From SXRF01 sp038043465 (GTDB taxonomy: Bacteria > Pseudomonadota > Alphaproteobacteria > Rickettsiales > SXRF01): 64,000 nucleotides of DNA. The stretch's first letter is position 1. Each line of letters starts with the position of its first letter. Under the pieces are notes generated by a model that saw only the letters and a list, made by a program, of their open reading frames with translations, was not told where the DNA came from and searched no databases. Positions 8,933 through 18,370 of this stretch are shown here, piece after piece. Made by a program: the position numbers and the translations under genes. The stretch covers positions 248,001 through 312,000 of the forward strand of contig JBBTBX010000006.1 of NCBI GenBank assembly GCA_038043465.1, written 5' to 3'.

Positions 8933-10122
8933 ATTTTGTTACCAATTGAACATAATATCTTATATAACCGCGCACTAAAATCTTTTTGTGTCCATCTGCT
9001 GGAATGTGCATATCCTTTATTGCGTAGCGACATACAATAATTGTCGTCATTCCACAATGTTTTTAATGCCACAGCAATAGAATCGACCGAGGATGGCTCT
9101 ATATAATATGCTGCATCCCCTGATTGTTCAGGCATGCCATAAGTGCCGGAAATTATCACAGGACAGCCAAGTGCCTGCGCTTCCAGAGGCGGGATGTTGG
9201 TAGGGCCAAAAAATGTTGGCATAACCAACGCCCGCGCCCTCCGATATAGCTCCGGCAAATACTCATCCGGCACATAACCAATAAAACTAACAGCGTTTTC
9301 AATTCCCAGTTTTTTCACCTCATCTAATATTTGAGGATATGAGTGATTTTTTGGTCCTGCCAGAACCAGATGTATGTCCGGGCAATCTTTGCGGATAGTG
9401 GCAACCGCCTGCACTAGACGAATGTGGTTTTTATGCGGATAAAACTGTGCAGGATAGAAGAAGTATTTTTTTGGTAATGGAAACTTCGTTGCAAAATCTC
9501 CTGGGATTTCTTTATTATAAATATAGTTAGGTGGAATATATGGAAGTGGGTAAATTTTTTCTGCTTTCACGCCATAGCTTTCCATAGCCTGTTTTTTACC
9601 AGTTTCAGAATCTACCAATATTGCCTTTGCAGCGCGACAAATTGAACGAAAGCGATGTTCGCGCAGGAAATAACGCCCTTTGCTGGATACTTCAGGAAAC
9701 TGAGATTCATAGCGGTGCATCAGATCATGGATCACACCTATGGCAGGAACGCGTGCAAGATATGTCCAATGATCCTGCGCGGGGAAAATCCAATAATCTG
9801 CTTTTGAGTGCGCAAAAAATTGCGCAGTTTTATCAAGCCGCCATATACCAATTTTCCACAATAATAATGGCAGGCATAATTTGCCCCAAAGCCAGCCCAA
9901 ACCTTTACGCTCACCTTGCTGCGTGCCAATATGCACAACCTCCATGTTCTTCCCAGAAAAATACGGCTGCCAGCTAGGATCTTCATATGCCACTATTATT
10001 TTATATGAGTCCGCAGGCAGAGTGTTGAGGGCATCAAGCACGCTCAGGCTATACTGGAAAACACCACCAGCCCCACTGCGAAATCCGAGATAAATTCCAA
10101 CTCTGGTTATTTTTTCTGGCAT
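8929..10122 (-). CDS. GT4-family (GT-B) glycosyltransferase
   Basis: A 397-residue retaining GT-B enzyme. The N-terminal domain starts RVGIYLGFRSGAGGVFQYSLS, and the C-terminal domain has the start of the donor site at YPAQFYPHKNHIRLVQA (about 225-241) and LVLAGPKNH. The conserved Glu-rich site is MPTFFGPTNIPPLEAQALG (about 312-330). Probably transfers a hexose or deoxyhexose during repeat-unit assembly. The start overlaps the upstream methyltransferase end by 16 bp and the 3' end overlaps the ligase gene by 4 bp, supporting coupled expression. Confidence 0.9.
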   Translation of the reverse strand: MPEKITRVGIYLGFRSGAGGVFQYSLSVLDALNTLPADSYKIIVAYEDPSWQPYFSGKNMEVVHIGTQQGERKGLGWLWGKLCLPLLLWKIGIWRLDKTAQFFAHSKADYWIFPAQDHWTYLARVPAIGVIHDLMHRYESQFPEVSSKGRYFLREHRFRSICRAAKAILVDSETGKKQAMESYGVKAEKIYPLPYIPPNYIYNKEIPGDFATKFPLPKKYFFYPAQFYPHKNHIRLVQAVATIRKDCPDIHLVLAGPKNHSYPQILDEVKKLGIENAVSFIGYVPDEYLPELYRRARALVMPTFFGPTNIPPLEAQALGCPVIISGTYGMPEQSGDAAYYIEPSSVDSIAVALKTLWNDDNYCMSLRNKGYAHSSRWTQKDFSARLYKILCSIGNKI

Positions 10123-10862
10123 ATAAAACTTACGCCCCAGCTATTAAAACTTGGAGAATTTTCTGTTATCCATTCATGTGAATCGATCACTTCAAAACCA
10201 GCATCTGCAGCAAATTTACTAAGTTCTGGAGTGAAGAAATAGCGCATCAGATGATGCTCTTGCGTTTCACTGTAAACACCAGTTTTTTTGTTGCGCGCTA
10301 TCAAGCGGTAATGAACATCTACCGTATTTTTTGTTGCGTCCATAGTAGGCGTGGCAATGCGGGTGATATGCACCTCTTCATCTTCTAACTCTTTTACGCG
10401 CAGCAGCGGACGGTCAGTCAAAACCGCAGGGCCATACCAAACATCAAAAAAGAAAATGCCACCTGCCTGCAGATGCTCCCCTGCGGTTGCAAACATAGCG
10501 CGCACATCCACGTCAGAAGTCTGATAACTCACAACATGAAACAGCGAAAGTACCGCATCAACTTTTACATTTAGGCGCACACTACGAACATCGCCTTTAT
10601 GCAAATTTATTTGCGGAAGTTTTGCGCAACGCTCTTTTGCCGCTTCTAGCATTGATTCGCTCTGGTCAACACCGTAAACCTGAAATCCCGCCTCAGCCAG
10701 ATAGGAAGCATGAACACCCGAACCACAGCCAAGCTCAATTAATGATTTCGCTGCCGGAACATGTTTTTTCAGCACTTTAGTTATATACGCTACTTCCTGT
10801 TTGTAAGGCTTATCCTTATAAAGCAGGTCATAATATTTGGCATACTCGGCAAATACGGTCAT
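10107..10862 (-). CDS. SAM-dependent methyltransferase (class I)
   Basis: A 251-residue Rossmann methyltransferase. Motif I is SLIELGCGSGVHASYLAEAG (about 40-59); the acidic ribose-binding position is YGVDQSESML; motif post-I is VDAVLSLFHVVSY. It is placed between the aminotransferase and a glycosyltransferase, so O- or N-methylation of a sugar is plausible. Related proteins act in deoxysugar modification, but many class I enzymes look alike and the substrate is not deducible. It overlaps the aminotransferase start region by 4 bp. Confidence 0.85.
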   Translation of the reverse strand: MTVFAEYAKYYDLLYKDKPYKQEVAYITKVLKKHVPAAKSLIELGCGSGVHASYLAEAGFQVYGVDQSESMLEAAKERCAKLPQINLHKGDVRSVRLNVKVDAVLSLFHVVSYQTSDVDVRAMFATAGEHLQAGGIFFFDVWYGPAVLTDRPLLRVKELEDEEVHITRIATPTMDATKNTVDVHYRLIARNKKTGVYSETQEHHLMRYFFTPELSKFAADAGFEVIDSHEWITENSPSFNSWGVSFICQKK

Positions 10863-11980
10863 GATTTAAGCACCTCTCTTACTGCTGCTGCCACACGCTC
10901 CGCCTGCGCCACCGTAAGTGCCATTCCGCTGGGAATGTAAAAACCGCGCCGCGCTAAACGCTGCGTAACTGGCAAATTTTCATCTTTGAATAATCCCATT
11001 TTCTTAAATACCGGTTGTTCATGCATACCCCAGAAAAACGGGCGCGTTCCTATTCCAAGTTTCGCCAGCCTTGCCATAGCCTCTTTCGCGTCGAAAGGCA
11101 CGTCATCGGCAAGCACCAAACCATAAACCCAATAAATATTTTCTGCCCAATCCGTTTTATCAAGCGGCTGCTCAATTCCTTTTACGTCAGCCAGTAATTC
11201 CCTATAAAGATTTCCCATTGCGCGCTTGATTTTAGTGAATTCATCTAGCCTTTCAAGCTGCGCGCAACCAACCGCCGCCTGCAAATTCGACATGCGGAAA
11301 TTCCAGCCTAACTCTTCATGCACAAAGCGTTTTTCTGGCTGGAAACACAGATTACGCAAGCTGTCTGAGCGTGCAGCCAGAGCATCATCATCCACCATCA
11401 CCATTCCACCTTCACCTGTGGTTATGTGTTTGTTGGGATAGAAACTGAAACTGCTAATCACCCCAAAACTACCGCAAGGACGACCACGCACAGTTTGCCC
11501 GTGCGCCTGCGCAGCATCTTCAATAACTGCAATACCAAGCGGCTCGGTAATAGCAAGCAACGCGTCCATATCCACACATAAACCATAAATATGCACCGCC
11601 ATAACCGCTTTGGTACGATTGGTTATGCGAGCTTTCACCTGCTGCAAATCCATATTCCAGTTTTTAGGGTCTGAGTCCACCACTACAGGAGTTGCGCCAG
11701 CACGCACTATCGCTGCTGCACAGGAAATAATGGTAAAACTCGGAAGTATCACCTCATCGCCCTGCCCAATACCCAGCGCGGCAATAGCTAAATCCAGCGC
11801 GACTGAACCATTGGCAACGGCAATACCATATTTCCTGCCAACACACGCCGAAAAATCTTTTTCCAGACGTTTTACAAATGGGCCTTCCGATGAAATCCAG
11901 CCAGTATCAATACATTCAGATAAGTATTTTTTTTCATTCCCATCAAGAAGCGGTTCGTTTACTGGAATAAAATCACTCAC
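10859..11980 (-). CDS. DegT/DnrJ/EryC1 sugar aminotransferase, perosamine-synthase-like
   Basis: A 373-residue PLP-dependent fold type I enzyme converting a 4-keto-sugar nucleotide to the 4-amino sugar with glutamate. PLP lysine lies in FSFYPNKHITTGEGGMV (about residue 184); other family marks are VNEPLLDGNEKKYL, GWISSEGPFV and EDAAQAHG. The sequence style is that of GDP-perosamine synthase (Per/RfbE), which uses the GDP-4-keto-6-deoxymannose made by Gmd; two Gmd-type proteins are encoded in the same run, supporting that assignment by inference. The 3' end overlaps the next methyltransferase by 4 bp. Confidence 0.9.
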   Translation of the reverse strand: MSDFIPVNEPLLDGNEKKYLSECIDTGWISSEGPFVKRLEKDFSACVGRKYGIAVANGSVALDLAIAALGIGQGDEVILPSFTIISCAAAIVRAGATPVVVDSDPKNWNMDLQQVKARITNRTKAVMAVHIYGLCVDMDALLAITEPLGIAVIEDAAQAHGQTVRGRPCGSFGVISSFSFYPNKHITTGEGGMVMVDDDALAARSDSLRNLCFQPEKRFVHEELGWNFRMSNLQAAVGCAQLERLDEFTKIKRAMGNLYRELLADVKGIEQPLDKTDWAENIYWVYGLVLADDVPFDAKEAMARLAKLGIGTRPFFWGMHEQPVFKKMGLFKDENLPVTQRLARRGFYIPSGMALTVAQAERVAAAVREVLKS

Positions 11981-11982
11981 AC

Positions 11983-12423
11983 CTAATCCTTTATTTTTAG
12001 CTGTGATTCAGAGATCGGAGAAAAACGAGTTTTGTCAGATTCTCCCGCATGCGGTCCTTGCTTGATTTCTATCATTTCCAGTTCTTCAAGGGCAACAAAA
12101 CCATGCCCGCCTGTTGCCAGCAAGATAGTGTCGCCAGTGCGTAAAACCCTGCTTTCCAGATAGTTTTTTTTGTCATCATAAAAATCAACACGAACACTGC
12201 CACTACGGATAAGCAATACTTCCTGCGTAAAATGCACCTCGCGCGGCACAGGATTATGCACATGTGGAGCAATAACCTTGCCCGCAGGATGGCGCATATA
12301 GCCAAGCTGCTGTGACAAATCAGGCTCAGTAAAAAAATGGATGCCTGGCTCGCGAAAATCCGCGCGGACAATAATAGCAAGCAACTGCTCACCTTGAGTT
12401 AATCGTTCGATCATTTCTGACAT
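11983..12423 (-). CDS. WxcM/FdtA-like cupin protein
   Basis: A 146-residue single-domain cupin. Metal-site candidates are in VIAPHVHNPVPREVHFTQEVLLIRSG-type sequence (His-x-His ... Glu, about 52-75) followed by GDTILLATGGHGF. Such proteins occur in polysaccharide loci, some as sugar-nucleotide 3,4-ketoisomerases (FdtA, WxcM) and others without known catalysis. Lying 2 bp upstream of the aminotransferase suggests a linked step such as isomerising the keto-sugar, but this is inference. The start overlaps the upstream glycosyltransferase end by 13 bp. Confidence 0.7.
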   Translation of the reverse strand: MSEMIERLTQGEQLLAIIVRADFREPGIHFFTEPDLSQQLGYMRHPAGKVIAPHVHNPVPREVHFTQEVLLIRSGSVRVDFYDDKKNYLESRVLRTGDTILLATGGHGFVALEELEMIEIKQGPHAGESDKTRFSPISESQLKIKD

Positions 12424-13637
12424 TTTGCAATATATTCCAATATATCTTTGGCTTCTTTTTCAAGTGTATCAATACTAAACTCTTTATATACCATCTCCTT
12501 ACAAGACTTAGCAAGCTGCTTGGCATAGGCTCTATCATTTACTAGTTTTACAATTGCCTGAGCAAAATCTTCAGCGCTATCAGCAAGTAATAAATGTTTC
12601 TCATTTTCAGCAGGAATCCCTTCCGCGCCAAGGATAGTTGAGACAATTGGAATGTCGCAAGCGGCAGCCTCAAGAATCTTAAAACGAGTACCTGATTCAA
12701 ATTTCAGCGGCACAACTGAAACGTCCGCGTAGCAAAGATAAGGCAGCACTGATTTCAGTTTTCCAGTAACCGTTACGTTAGCATTTGTTTCATGCCCAAG
12801 GGTCATATCCGAACCACTGCCGACAATATAAAAATGCAGGTCAGGCAGGGATTTACGCACTAGCGGCATTACCTCATCCAGCATCCAGCGCGCCGCTTTA
12901 TCCATCGGGCTGTTGGCATGACCAAAAGTTCCAGCGAGATAAATATATGGTTTATGCAAAGCTTCTGCTTCAGGAGATGTTTTTGAATAAGTATCCAAAT
13001 CTATAACATTGGAAAATTGCTGAACCTTATGCACATCTTTGGTAAGCGTTCGGTAATAGGCGCAATCAACTTCTGAAACCCCAGTTGTAACATCGCACAG
13101 TTCAACCCATTTACGCTCTTCAATTTCTTTAGCGCGACCTCTGCGCGCAACCAGCAATTTACGTAAGCTATTTTTAATATAGGGAAGTTCACGCAAAACA
13201 AACCGCGACCAGATACTATCGGTATCACAAACCAGCTTTAGATTCGGGCGGGCAGCACGCAATTTTTTAATCAAGGGAAAAGATATATTGCCATAACCCA
13301 GCCACACTACATCTATTTTCCATTCATCCACACACCGCAGTATATATGCGCAGTCACGCTCCGCATCCAAACCGGTCACACCGCCAAACACACGCTGTGC
13401 CTTGCGGATATAACGGTTGGAACAATGCCCTACGCAGGACGGCGCATAGCGAAAATCCTGCGCGTAACTGCGATAAAAATCTTCTGCTGCCTGCCCGCCA
13501 ATCATGAGCCTGCTGGCACGCGAAATAATATATAACTTCCCCACACGGCTTAAGGCTTTGATGCTGTTTTCAATACGCAGCTGCGGCCCACCTGCTGGCG
13601 GATGCTCTAATATCGGTGTAGTGAATAAAATATTCAT
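12411..13637 (-). CDS. GT4-like glycosyltransferase
   Basis: A 408-residue GT-B type protein. N-terminus MNILFTTPILEHPPAGGPQ starts the acceptor domain; the donor domain shows YLAGTFGHANSPMDKAARW, LHFYIVGSG and the acidic site VPLKFESGTRFKILEAAAC (about 313-331), typical of the GT1_4 subgroup. Likely transfers one residue of the repeat unit. Its ATG overlaps the stop of the Gmd-like gene by 4 bp (ATGA), indicating coupling. Confidence 0.87.
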   Translation of the reverse strand: MNILFTTPILEHPPAGGPQLRIENSIKALSRVGKLYIISRASRLMIGGQAAEDFYRSYAQDFRYAPSCVGHCSNRYIRKAQRVFGGVTGLDAERDCAYILRCVDEWKIDVVWLGYGNISFPLIKKLRAARPNLKLVCDTDSIWSRFVLRELPYIKNSLRKLLVARRGRAKEIEERKWVELCDVTTGVSEVDCAYYRTLTKDVHKVQQFSNVIDLDTYSKTSPEAEALHKPYIYLAGTFGHANSPMDKAARWMLDEVMPLVRKSLPDLHFYIVGSGSDMTLGHETNANVTVTGKLKSVLPYLCYADVSVVPLKFESGTRFKILEAAACDIPIVSTILGAEGIPAENEKHLLLADSAEDFAQAIVKLVNDRAYAKQLAKSCKEMVYKEFSIDTLEKEAKDILEYIAKCQK

Positions 13638-14620
13638 GCCGCACCTTTTAGAAGTTTAATATCATTAGTCACCATTTCTTCAATTATCGATTCGAGATTC
13701 CGCTCATATTTCCAACCTAGAATCTTGCTTGCTTTACTTGAATCGCCAACTAGTGGGATACCTGTTTCTGGTCTGAAATACTGCTCATTAACTTCAACAA
13801 AATTTTTATAATCCTTGCCAATTGCTGAAAACGCTAGGCGCAACACATCTTCAACGCTATGCAATATACCTGTGGCAATAACATAATCATCAGGCGAATC
13901 ATGTTCGAGCATAGCGACCATTGCCTTAACATATTCTGGCGCATAGCCCCAATCGCGCTTTGCCGCAATATTACCAAGCTCAAGGCGGTTCAGAAGCCCC
14001 AAATGGATCTGGGCGACACTGGAAGTTATTTTGCGCGTGACAAACTCAAATCCTCGGCGTGGTGATTCATGGTTATACAAGATACCAGCACAGGCAAATA
14101 AACCATGTTGACGGCGATAATTAGCGACCAGATGATAACTGGCAAGCTTGGAAATTCCATATAGCGAGCGGGGATTAAAACGGCTTTTTTCATTCTGCGG
14201 AAAACTATCAGGCTCACCAAACATTTCGCTAGAGCCAGCAAAATAAAGGCGGCACTCTGGCGCAAGCTCTTTAAGCGAAGAAAGCAGGTAATGGGTTGCT
14301 GAAAAATTATGGCTTAGGATAGTATTTTCATCATCAAAATCGTAGCTCACAAAACTTGCCGCCGCCAGATGATAGCACTGGTCTGGCCGTACCTCGGAAA
14401 TTATTTTGCGGGTGGCAAGTGGGTTATCAATATTAGCAACATGAAGATGAATTTTTTCTTGAATTGCAATTATATTGGTAAGGCGGTGGGTAGGGTCTTC
14501 CAAAGCTTCGCGCCTTATTATTCCGTGCACCTCAAAACCTTTCGCCAGCAGAATCTCTGCCAGATATGAACCATCCTGCCCAGTGATTCCAGTTATCAGA
14601 GCTTTGCGTTTGCCAGACAT
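13634..14620 (-). CDS. GDP-mannose 4,6-dehydratase family protein (second paralogue)
   Basis: A 328-residue extended SDR closely related to Gmd. The NADP motif is GITGQDGSYLAEILL (about 9-23), the catalytic YGISK is at about residue 148 (SLYGISKLASYHLV), followed by the Gmd-like ILYNHESPRRGFEFVTRKI. It is 45 residues shorter than the window's other Gmd (373 residues) and starts a sub-block of glycosyltransferases. It may supply a distinct 4-keto-6-deoxy sugar or act as an RmlD/Rmd-type reductase; the ordinary GDP-fucose branch is already covered by gmd and fcl at 27.7-29.8 kb. Confidence 0.85.
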   Translation of the reverse strand: MSGKRKALITGITGQDGSYLAEILLAKGFEVHGIIRREALEDPTHRLTNIIAIQEKIHLHVANIDNPLATRKIISEVRPDQCYHLAAASFVSYDFDDENTILSHNFSATHYLLSSLKELAPECRLYFAGSSEMFGEPDSFPQNEKSRFNPRSLYGISKLASYHLVANYRRQHGLFACAGILYNHESPRRGFEFVTRKITSSVAQIHLGLLNRLELGNIAAKRDWGYAPEYVKAMVAMLEHDSPDDYVIATGILHSVEDVLRLAFSAIGKDYKNFVEVNEQYFRPETGIPLVGDSSKASKILGWKYERNLESIIEEMVTNDIKLLKGAA

Positions 14621-14627
14621 TTGTTTC

Positions 14628-15836
14628 CTAAGACTTAAGTAAATCAGTTAAACATTGCTGCCATTTATCATATGAGTAACGCTCTATTGCAAGCATTGAT
14701 GCTGCCTGCGATATTTTTTCATAAGCTTTTCTATCATCAAGAGAGGAAAGATACTGTGCAATCTTATCTGGCGCATTAATATCCTGACATTCCACAATTA
14801 ATCCAGCCTCACTGTCTTTTATCAATTCCGGCAGTGCATCGCTGTTATTGAGAATAACAGGAATGCCGTAAGTCAGCGCGTCCATCACTACAATTCCCTG
14901 CGACTCTTTGATAGCTGGATGAAAAAATACGTGCGTTATTTCATATAATTCTTTCAGGTCTTTTTGATTTAGCCTGCCAACCGCAAAAGCTCTCGGCACT
15001 CCCTGCAATTTTTTCCGTATAGTTTCCAGCTCTTCACCGTCACCCGCCCATATCCAAAATAAATCATCACGCTGTGCCTGTATTTTTCCTACAATTTCTG
15101 CCCATGCTACAGGATTTTTATAATCCACCATCATGCCAACAGAGAGTATCAGTTTCTTACCGGATTTATGCAGATCCAGCCACTGCGCCACGCGAACATC
15201 TGCTGATTGCGTGTCAATAATAATAGTTTCACATGGTCTTTTCAAAAAAGGTGGATTGGAGAGTATACTAATTAATTTCGGTTCTATGCCGATATAACGC
15301 GCCCAGATCTCCGCAGCAAAATCAGTCGGAGCAACAAGCTTTAAACGGTTACTACCCAGACGTTTTACAACTAATATATTCAAAAATTTCCGCCATAATT
15401 TATAAATATAAAATTTCAGCCCTGATTTTCTTTCCATAGATGAAAGATCGGGCGTTACAAATAAAAAATAATCTGCTTTGCCAGCAAGCAGCACAAACCC
15501 CCAGAAGCTATTAGGATCATGGGAAACTATGTTTAAATTGCGTCCTATGCAGGAATTACAGAGCGCAACAAATAATTCCCGCACAAAATTAATCGGTATG
15601 ACCAAGAAGCGAACGAACGATAGACGAGACAATAATATTTCGGTTGTGGAATAAATGGAAATCGGGCAAGAAATATGAGAAATTGTGGGCTTTGTGCTGC
15701 AAAATAATAGCACTCTTTTTACATTACATGCAGCAAAAAGAACCCTGCTGAATTGGTTAAGATGGGTGGCAACCCCGCCATACGCCGAAGCATTTGAAAT
15801 CAATATAACTTCAGACCTGCTATCATCCATACTCAC
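14628..15836 (-). CDS. GT4-family glycosyltransferase
   Basis: A 402-residue GT-B enzyme. Donor-domain motifs include LILSVGMMVDYKNPVAWAEI, WIWAGDGEE and FHPAIKESQGIVVMDALTYG (about 312-331) with the EX7E-like acidic pair region. The reading frame starts GTG at 15836, overlapping the upstream stop as GTGA; an ATG two codons further in is the alternative. Seven base pairs separate it from the Gmd-like gene downstream. Sugar specificity is not deducible. Confidence 0.87.
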   Translation of the reverse strand: MSMDDSRSEVILISNASAYGGVATHLNQFSRVLFAACNVKRVLLFCSTKPTISHISCPISIYSTTEILLSRLSFVRFLVIPINFVRELFVALCNSCIGRNLNIVSHDPNSFWGFVLLAGKADYFLFVTPDLSSMERKSGLKFYIYKLWRKFLNILVVKRLGSNRLKLVAPTDFAAEIWARYIGIEPKLISILSNPPFLKRPCETIIIDTQSADVRVAQWLDLHKSGKKLILSVGMMVDYKNPVAWAEIVGKIQAQRDDLFWIWAGDGEELETIRKKLQGVPRAFAVGRLNQKDLKELYEITHVFFHPAIKESQGIVVMDALTYGIPVILNNSDALPELIKDSEAGLIVECQDINAPDKIAQYLSSLDDRKAYEKISQAASMLAIERYSYDKWQQCLTDLLKS

Positions 15837-17437
15837 TGACCATTCAACAAATCAAGCCTGCTTTTATCCTGAAGAAATTTAGTAAATATTGCCAGATCTC
15901 TTTGCTGATTATCTGCAACAGGAATGTAGATCAAATCATCAGATTCTTTTACCTTTGTTACACCGTAGCGCAAGGTCGGTTTTAAGCCAGAAAGTTCAAA
16001 TGGCTTCAAGTTAAATAATCCGTAGGCGTAACGATTTGCCAGAGAAATTTGTTTATCTGTTAGCGGTGGCACTTCATGTAGACTGAGAAGAATATTCCTG
16101 TAGTCATCTGGTGTCGCTGGATCGATAGTAAAGCCCTTGCCTTCGTAGCGCCCTGTGCCAGCCGTAACTACTGGTTTTCCCAAACAAGGCATTTCTAGTC
16201 CTGCCGTTCCCCGCACTGAAATTCCGTAATCAGCTATCTGATACCAACCATAAGGGCTTATGTTAGTATCGGCATAAATAAGTTTAATATGGGAAGGCAA
16301 TTCGCCGACATATTCCTCAATAATTCTTTCTTCTTCGTATTTTCCTTTGAGCAAGGATTGAAATTCACCGCGCCATAAATTGGAAGGATGCAGTTTGACA
16401 TACCAGTCAATATTATGATTTTCTTTTGCTATTTTTATGGTTTCTATCAGCCATGTTGCATAATCCTGATACAGCTCATCACCATAATGAAACAGCGCGT
16501 CATAAAGTATATGGCTGAATATCACTACCACTTTGCGCTCTGGTGCAATTCCCAGCTGCTTCCTACCTTCATCACGGGTAAAAATTTTAGTGTCAGCATG
16601 GTTGCGTTTTGAACGTAGCCATTTATTGCTATAACGATCAGAAAAATTCTTTGCTACTTCCTGCTGGATTTCAGCATCATTCCCCAGATTCATTATATAT
16701 TCCCACGCGCCATTGGTCAGGGCTGCATGGTGCAACCTCTCGTTTTCCGTTCGTCTACGCTGCACAACAATAGCGTTATCACGCACAGTGCCGCTGGTTT
16801 TTATAACATCAACCCCTGCTGCCAAAGCGGCATAATAGAACCCGCCATATTCCTCGATAAAAGTCTCAGAAAACATCGCCGTTTTTACATTGTGAGTTTT
16901 GTAAAAAAGCTCGGCTGCATCATAGGCAAGGCATATATTTTCTACCCATTCTTTAGCAAACGGCAGAAAATCAGGAAGTTTAGGATTAATAAAACCTGTA
17001 GCATTATGGCGACAATAAGTAGAAAGAACCATCGCCCCAACTGGCATGTTCTTATGTTTTATCTGCTTCCAGTCAGAGGCAGTATGTAAGTCATCCAGCT
17101 TGGAAAGTGAAAATGATGATGACGCGCTATCCAGGCAATCTTCAAGGATATAAATACGTGCATTTATCAGCTGGAAATATAGCTTATGCAGCCATTGTTT
17201 GCGCAGCAAAATCACGGCAGGTGCATAACCCGCAGCGCGACCAGAAACACCAAGATATGTCCACATCTGCGCCCAGCTGGTATTCATCCCCCTGCCCGCT
17301 ACAAATAACAATGTGCTGTTCCCACCCATAGCAGGCAGTTCAATCGATTTAAAATTATTTCTATAAGTTTGGTAGTCACGAAACATTCCGTAACGCAAAT
17401 AGAGAGCTTTAGGTATCTTTCTTAGTACAGATATCAT
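15833..17437 (-). CDS. Capsule-type polysaccharide biosynthesis protein (GT-B-like)
   Basis: A 534-residue protein resembling KpsC/KpsS-like or CDP-glycerol-transferase-like surface-glycan enzymes. Useful marks are FVAGRGMNTSWAQMWTYLG near the N-terminus, WYVKLHPSNLWRGEF (about 353-367) and the donor-site segment GISVRGTAGLEMPCLGKPVV (about 415-434). The start chosen is the ATG at 17437, preceded by GGAG at 7 nt. The frame stays open to an ATG at 17542, but that 35-residue extension is encoded by a dispersed 117-bp repeat, so it is probably not ancestral. The 3' end overlaps the next glycosyltransferase as GTGA. Confidence 0.75.
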   Translation of the reverse strand: MISVLRKIPKALYLRYGMFRDYQTYRNNFKSIELPAMGGNSTLLFVAGRGMNTSWAQMWTYLGVSGRAAGYAPAVILLRKQWLHKLYFQLINARIYILEDCLDSASSSFSLSKLDDLHTASDWKQIKHKNMPVGAMVLSTYCRHNATGFINPKLPDFLPFAKEWVENICLAYDAAELFYKTHNVKTAMFSETFIEEYGGFYYAALAAGVDVIKTSGTVRDNAIVVQRRRTENERLHHAALTNGAWEYIMNLGNDAEIQQEVAKNFSDRYSNKWLRSKRNHADTKIFTRDEGRKQLGIAPERKVVVIFSHILYDALFHYGDELYQDYATWLIETIKIAKENHNIDWYVKLHPSNLWRGEFQSLLKGKYEEERIIEEYVGELPSHIKLIYADTNISPYGWYQIADYGISVRGTAGLEMPCLGKPVVTAGTGRYEGKGFTIDPATPDDYRNILLSLHEVPPLTDKQISLANRYAYGLFNLKPFELSGLKPTLRYGVTKVKESDDLIYIPVADNQQRDLAIFTKFLQDKSRLDLLNGQ

Positions 17438-17460
17438 GTCAGTGCTCCAGTTTATACTTA

Positions 17461-17577
17461 TATAGTTAACTAACAAAATGATTGCATCATTTTGACGCTG
17501 CCTACGGCGCGAAAAATCGCGCTTTCGGCTTGCGATTTTCATAGCTGATTAAGCAATTACATGCTTAATTAGCTATA
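17461..17577 (-). repeat. 117-bp dispersed palindromic repeat, copy 1
   Basis: Bounded by TATAG and CTATA, this element contains hairpins AAAATGATTGCATCATTTT, AAAATCGC/GCGATTTT and TAGCTGATTAAGCA/TGCTTAATTAGCTA. An equally long copy lies at 60111-60227 in opposite orientation. Here it separates the capsule-type gene from the upstream methyltransferase, whose TAG stop falls in the element's end. Read leftward, it carries an ATG-started open frame that runs in frame into the capsule-type gene. Confidence 0.92.
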
Positions 17578-18301
17578 CTGGTTTTTCAAAAACCATTACC
17601 ACATTCAACCCTTCATAATTTTTAAAATCACGCGGAGTAAACAACAGGCTGCGTACCAAACGGAAGGCAGAAACCATGATTTTTCTTACACCGCTTATTG
17701 GAATATCGCAAACACCCTGGCAATGAATAACCTTTAAACCCGAGCGTGCGGAAAAGTGCCTGAGTAACCACCATGGCAAAATAGATATATGACCAGAGGT
17801 AATGCAATCTTCTGGCGAAAAAAGGGCAAATTCACCACGTTTGAAAGCAGCGTGAACAGAAGGAAAAGTGAAAATATTAGGAGTGGAAAGAATGAGCCTG
17901 CCGCCCGGTTCAAGAATATCCATAATATCACGAAAAAATTTGGCAGGATTTTCCAGATGTTCAATAATCTCCAGCGCAATTACCTGCTTATATTTCTCCT
18001 GCTTTAATTTCCCATCATACCAGCGCGGTTGATTCAAATCAGCTTCCACCAATGGAATATCTAAATTCCAATCGCCACCATCTAAATCAACTGGATTCAT
18101 TTTATAGCCGTTATCCTGCAGGCGCAGGGAAAGCGCGCCAGAGCCAGCTCCTAGCTCCAAAACCGAAAGCTCTTTGCTAAAAAACTTATCGGCTAACTGC
18201 GCTGCATATTCATGCAATCCAGCAAGAGCATGAATATGAATGCCACGATAAGTAGGACCAAGATTATTACGGTGAGTAACCTCGAAAGGAGCTGCCGGCA
18301 T
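17573..18301 (-). CDS. SAM-dependent methyltransferase (class I, UbiG/Methyltransf_23-like)
   Basis: A 242-residue methyltransferase. Motif I is SVLELGAGSGALSLRLQDNG (about 44-63), motif II-like VIALEIIEHLENPAKFFRDI (about 111-130), and GGRLILSTPNIF follows, the pattern of small-molecule methyltransferases. It begins a set of four methyltransferases around the NeuB/cytidylyltransferase genes and may modify an ulosonic-acid-like sugar or glycan end. Its TAG stop lies inside the 117-bp repeat. No substrate can be read from sequence. Confidence 0.85.
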   Translation of the reverse strand: MPAAPFEVTHRNNLGPTYRGIHIHALAGLHEYAAQLADKFFSKELSVLELGAGSGALSLRLQDNGYKMNPVDLDGGDWNLDIPLVEADLNQPRWYDGKLKQEKYKQVIALEIIEHLENPAKFFRDIMDILEPGGRLILSTPNIFTFPSVHAAFKRGEFALFSPEDCITSGHISILPWWLLRHFSARSGLKVIHCQGVCDIPISGVRKIMVSAFRLVRSLLFTPRDFKNYEGLNVVMVFEKPV

Positions 18302-18370
18302 TTTATTATATTACCAAAATAGATTAGGAATTTCGGGAAACTACTATAGCGGTAACCCTTATGCAAGGAT

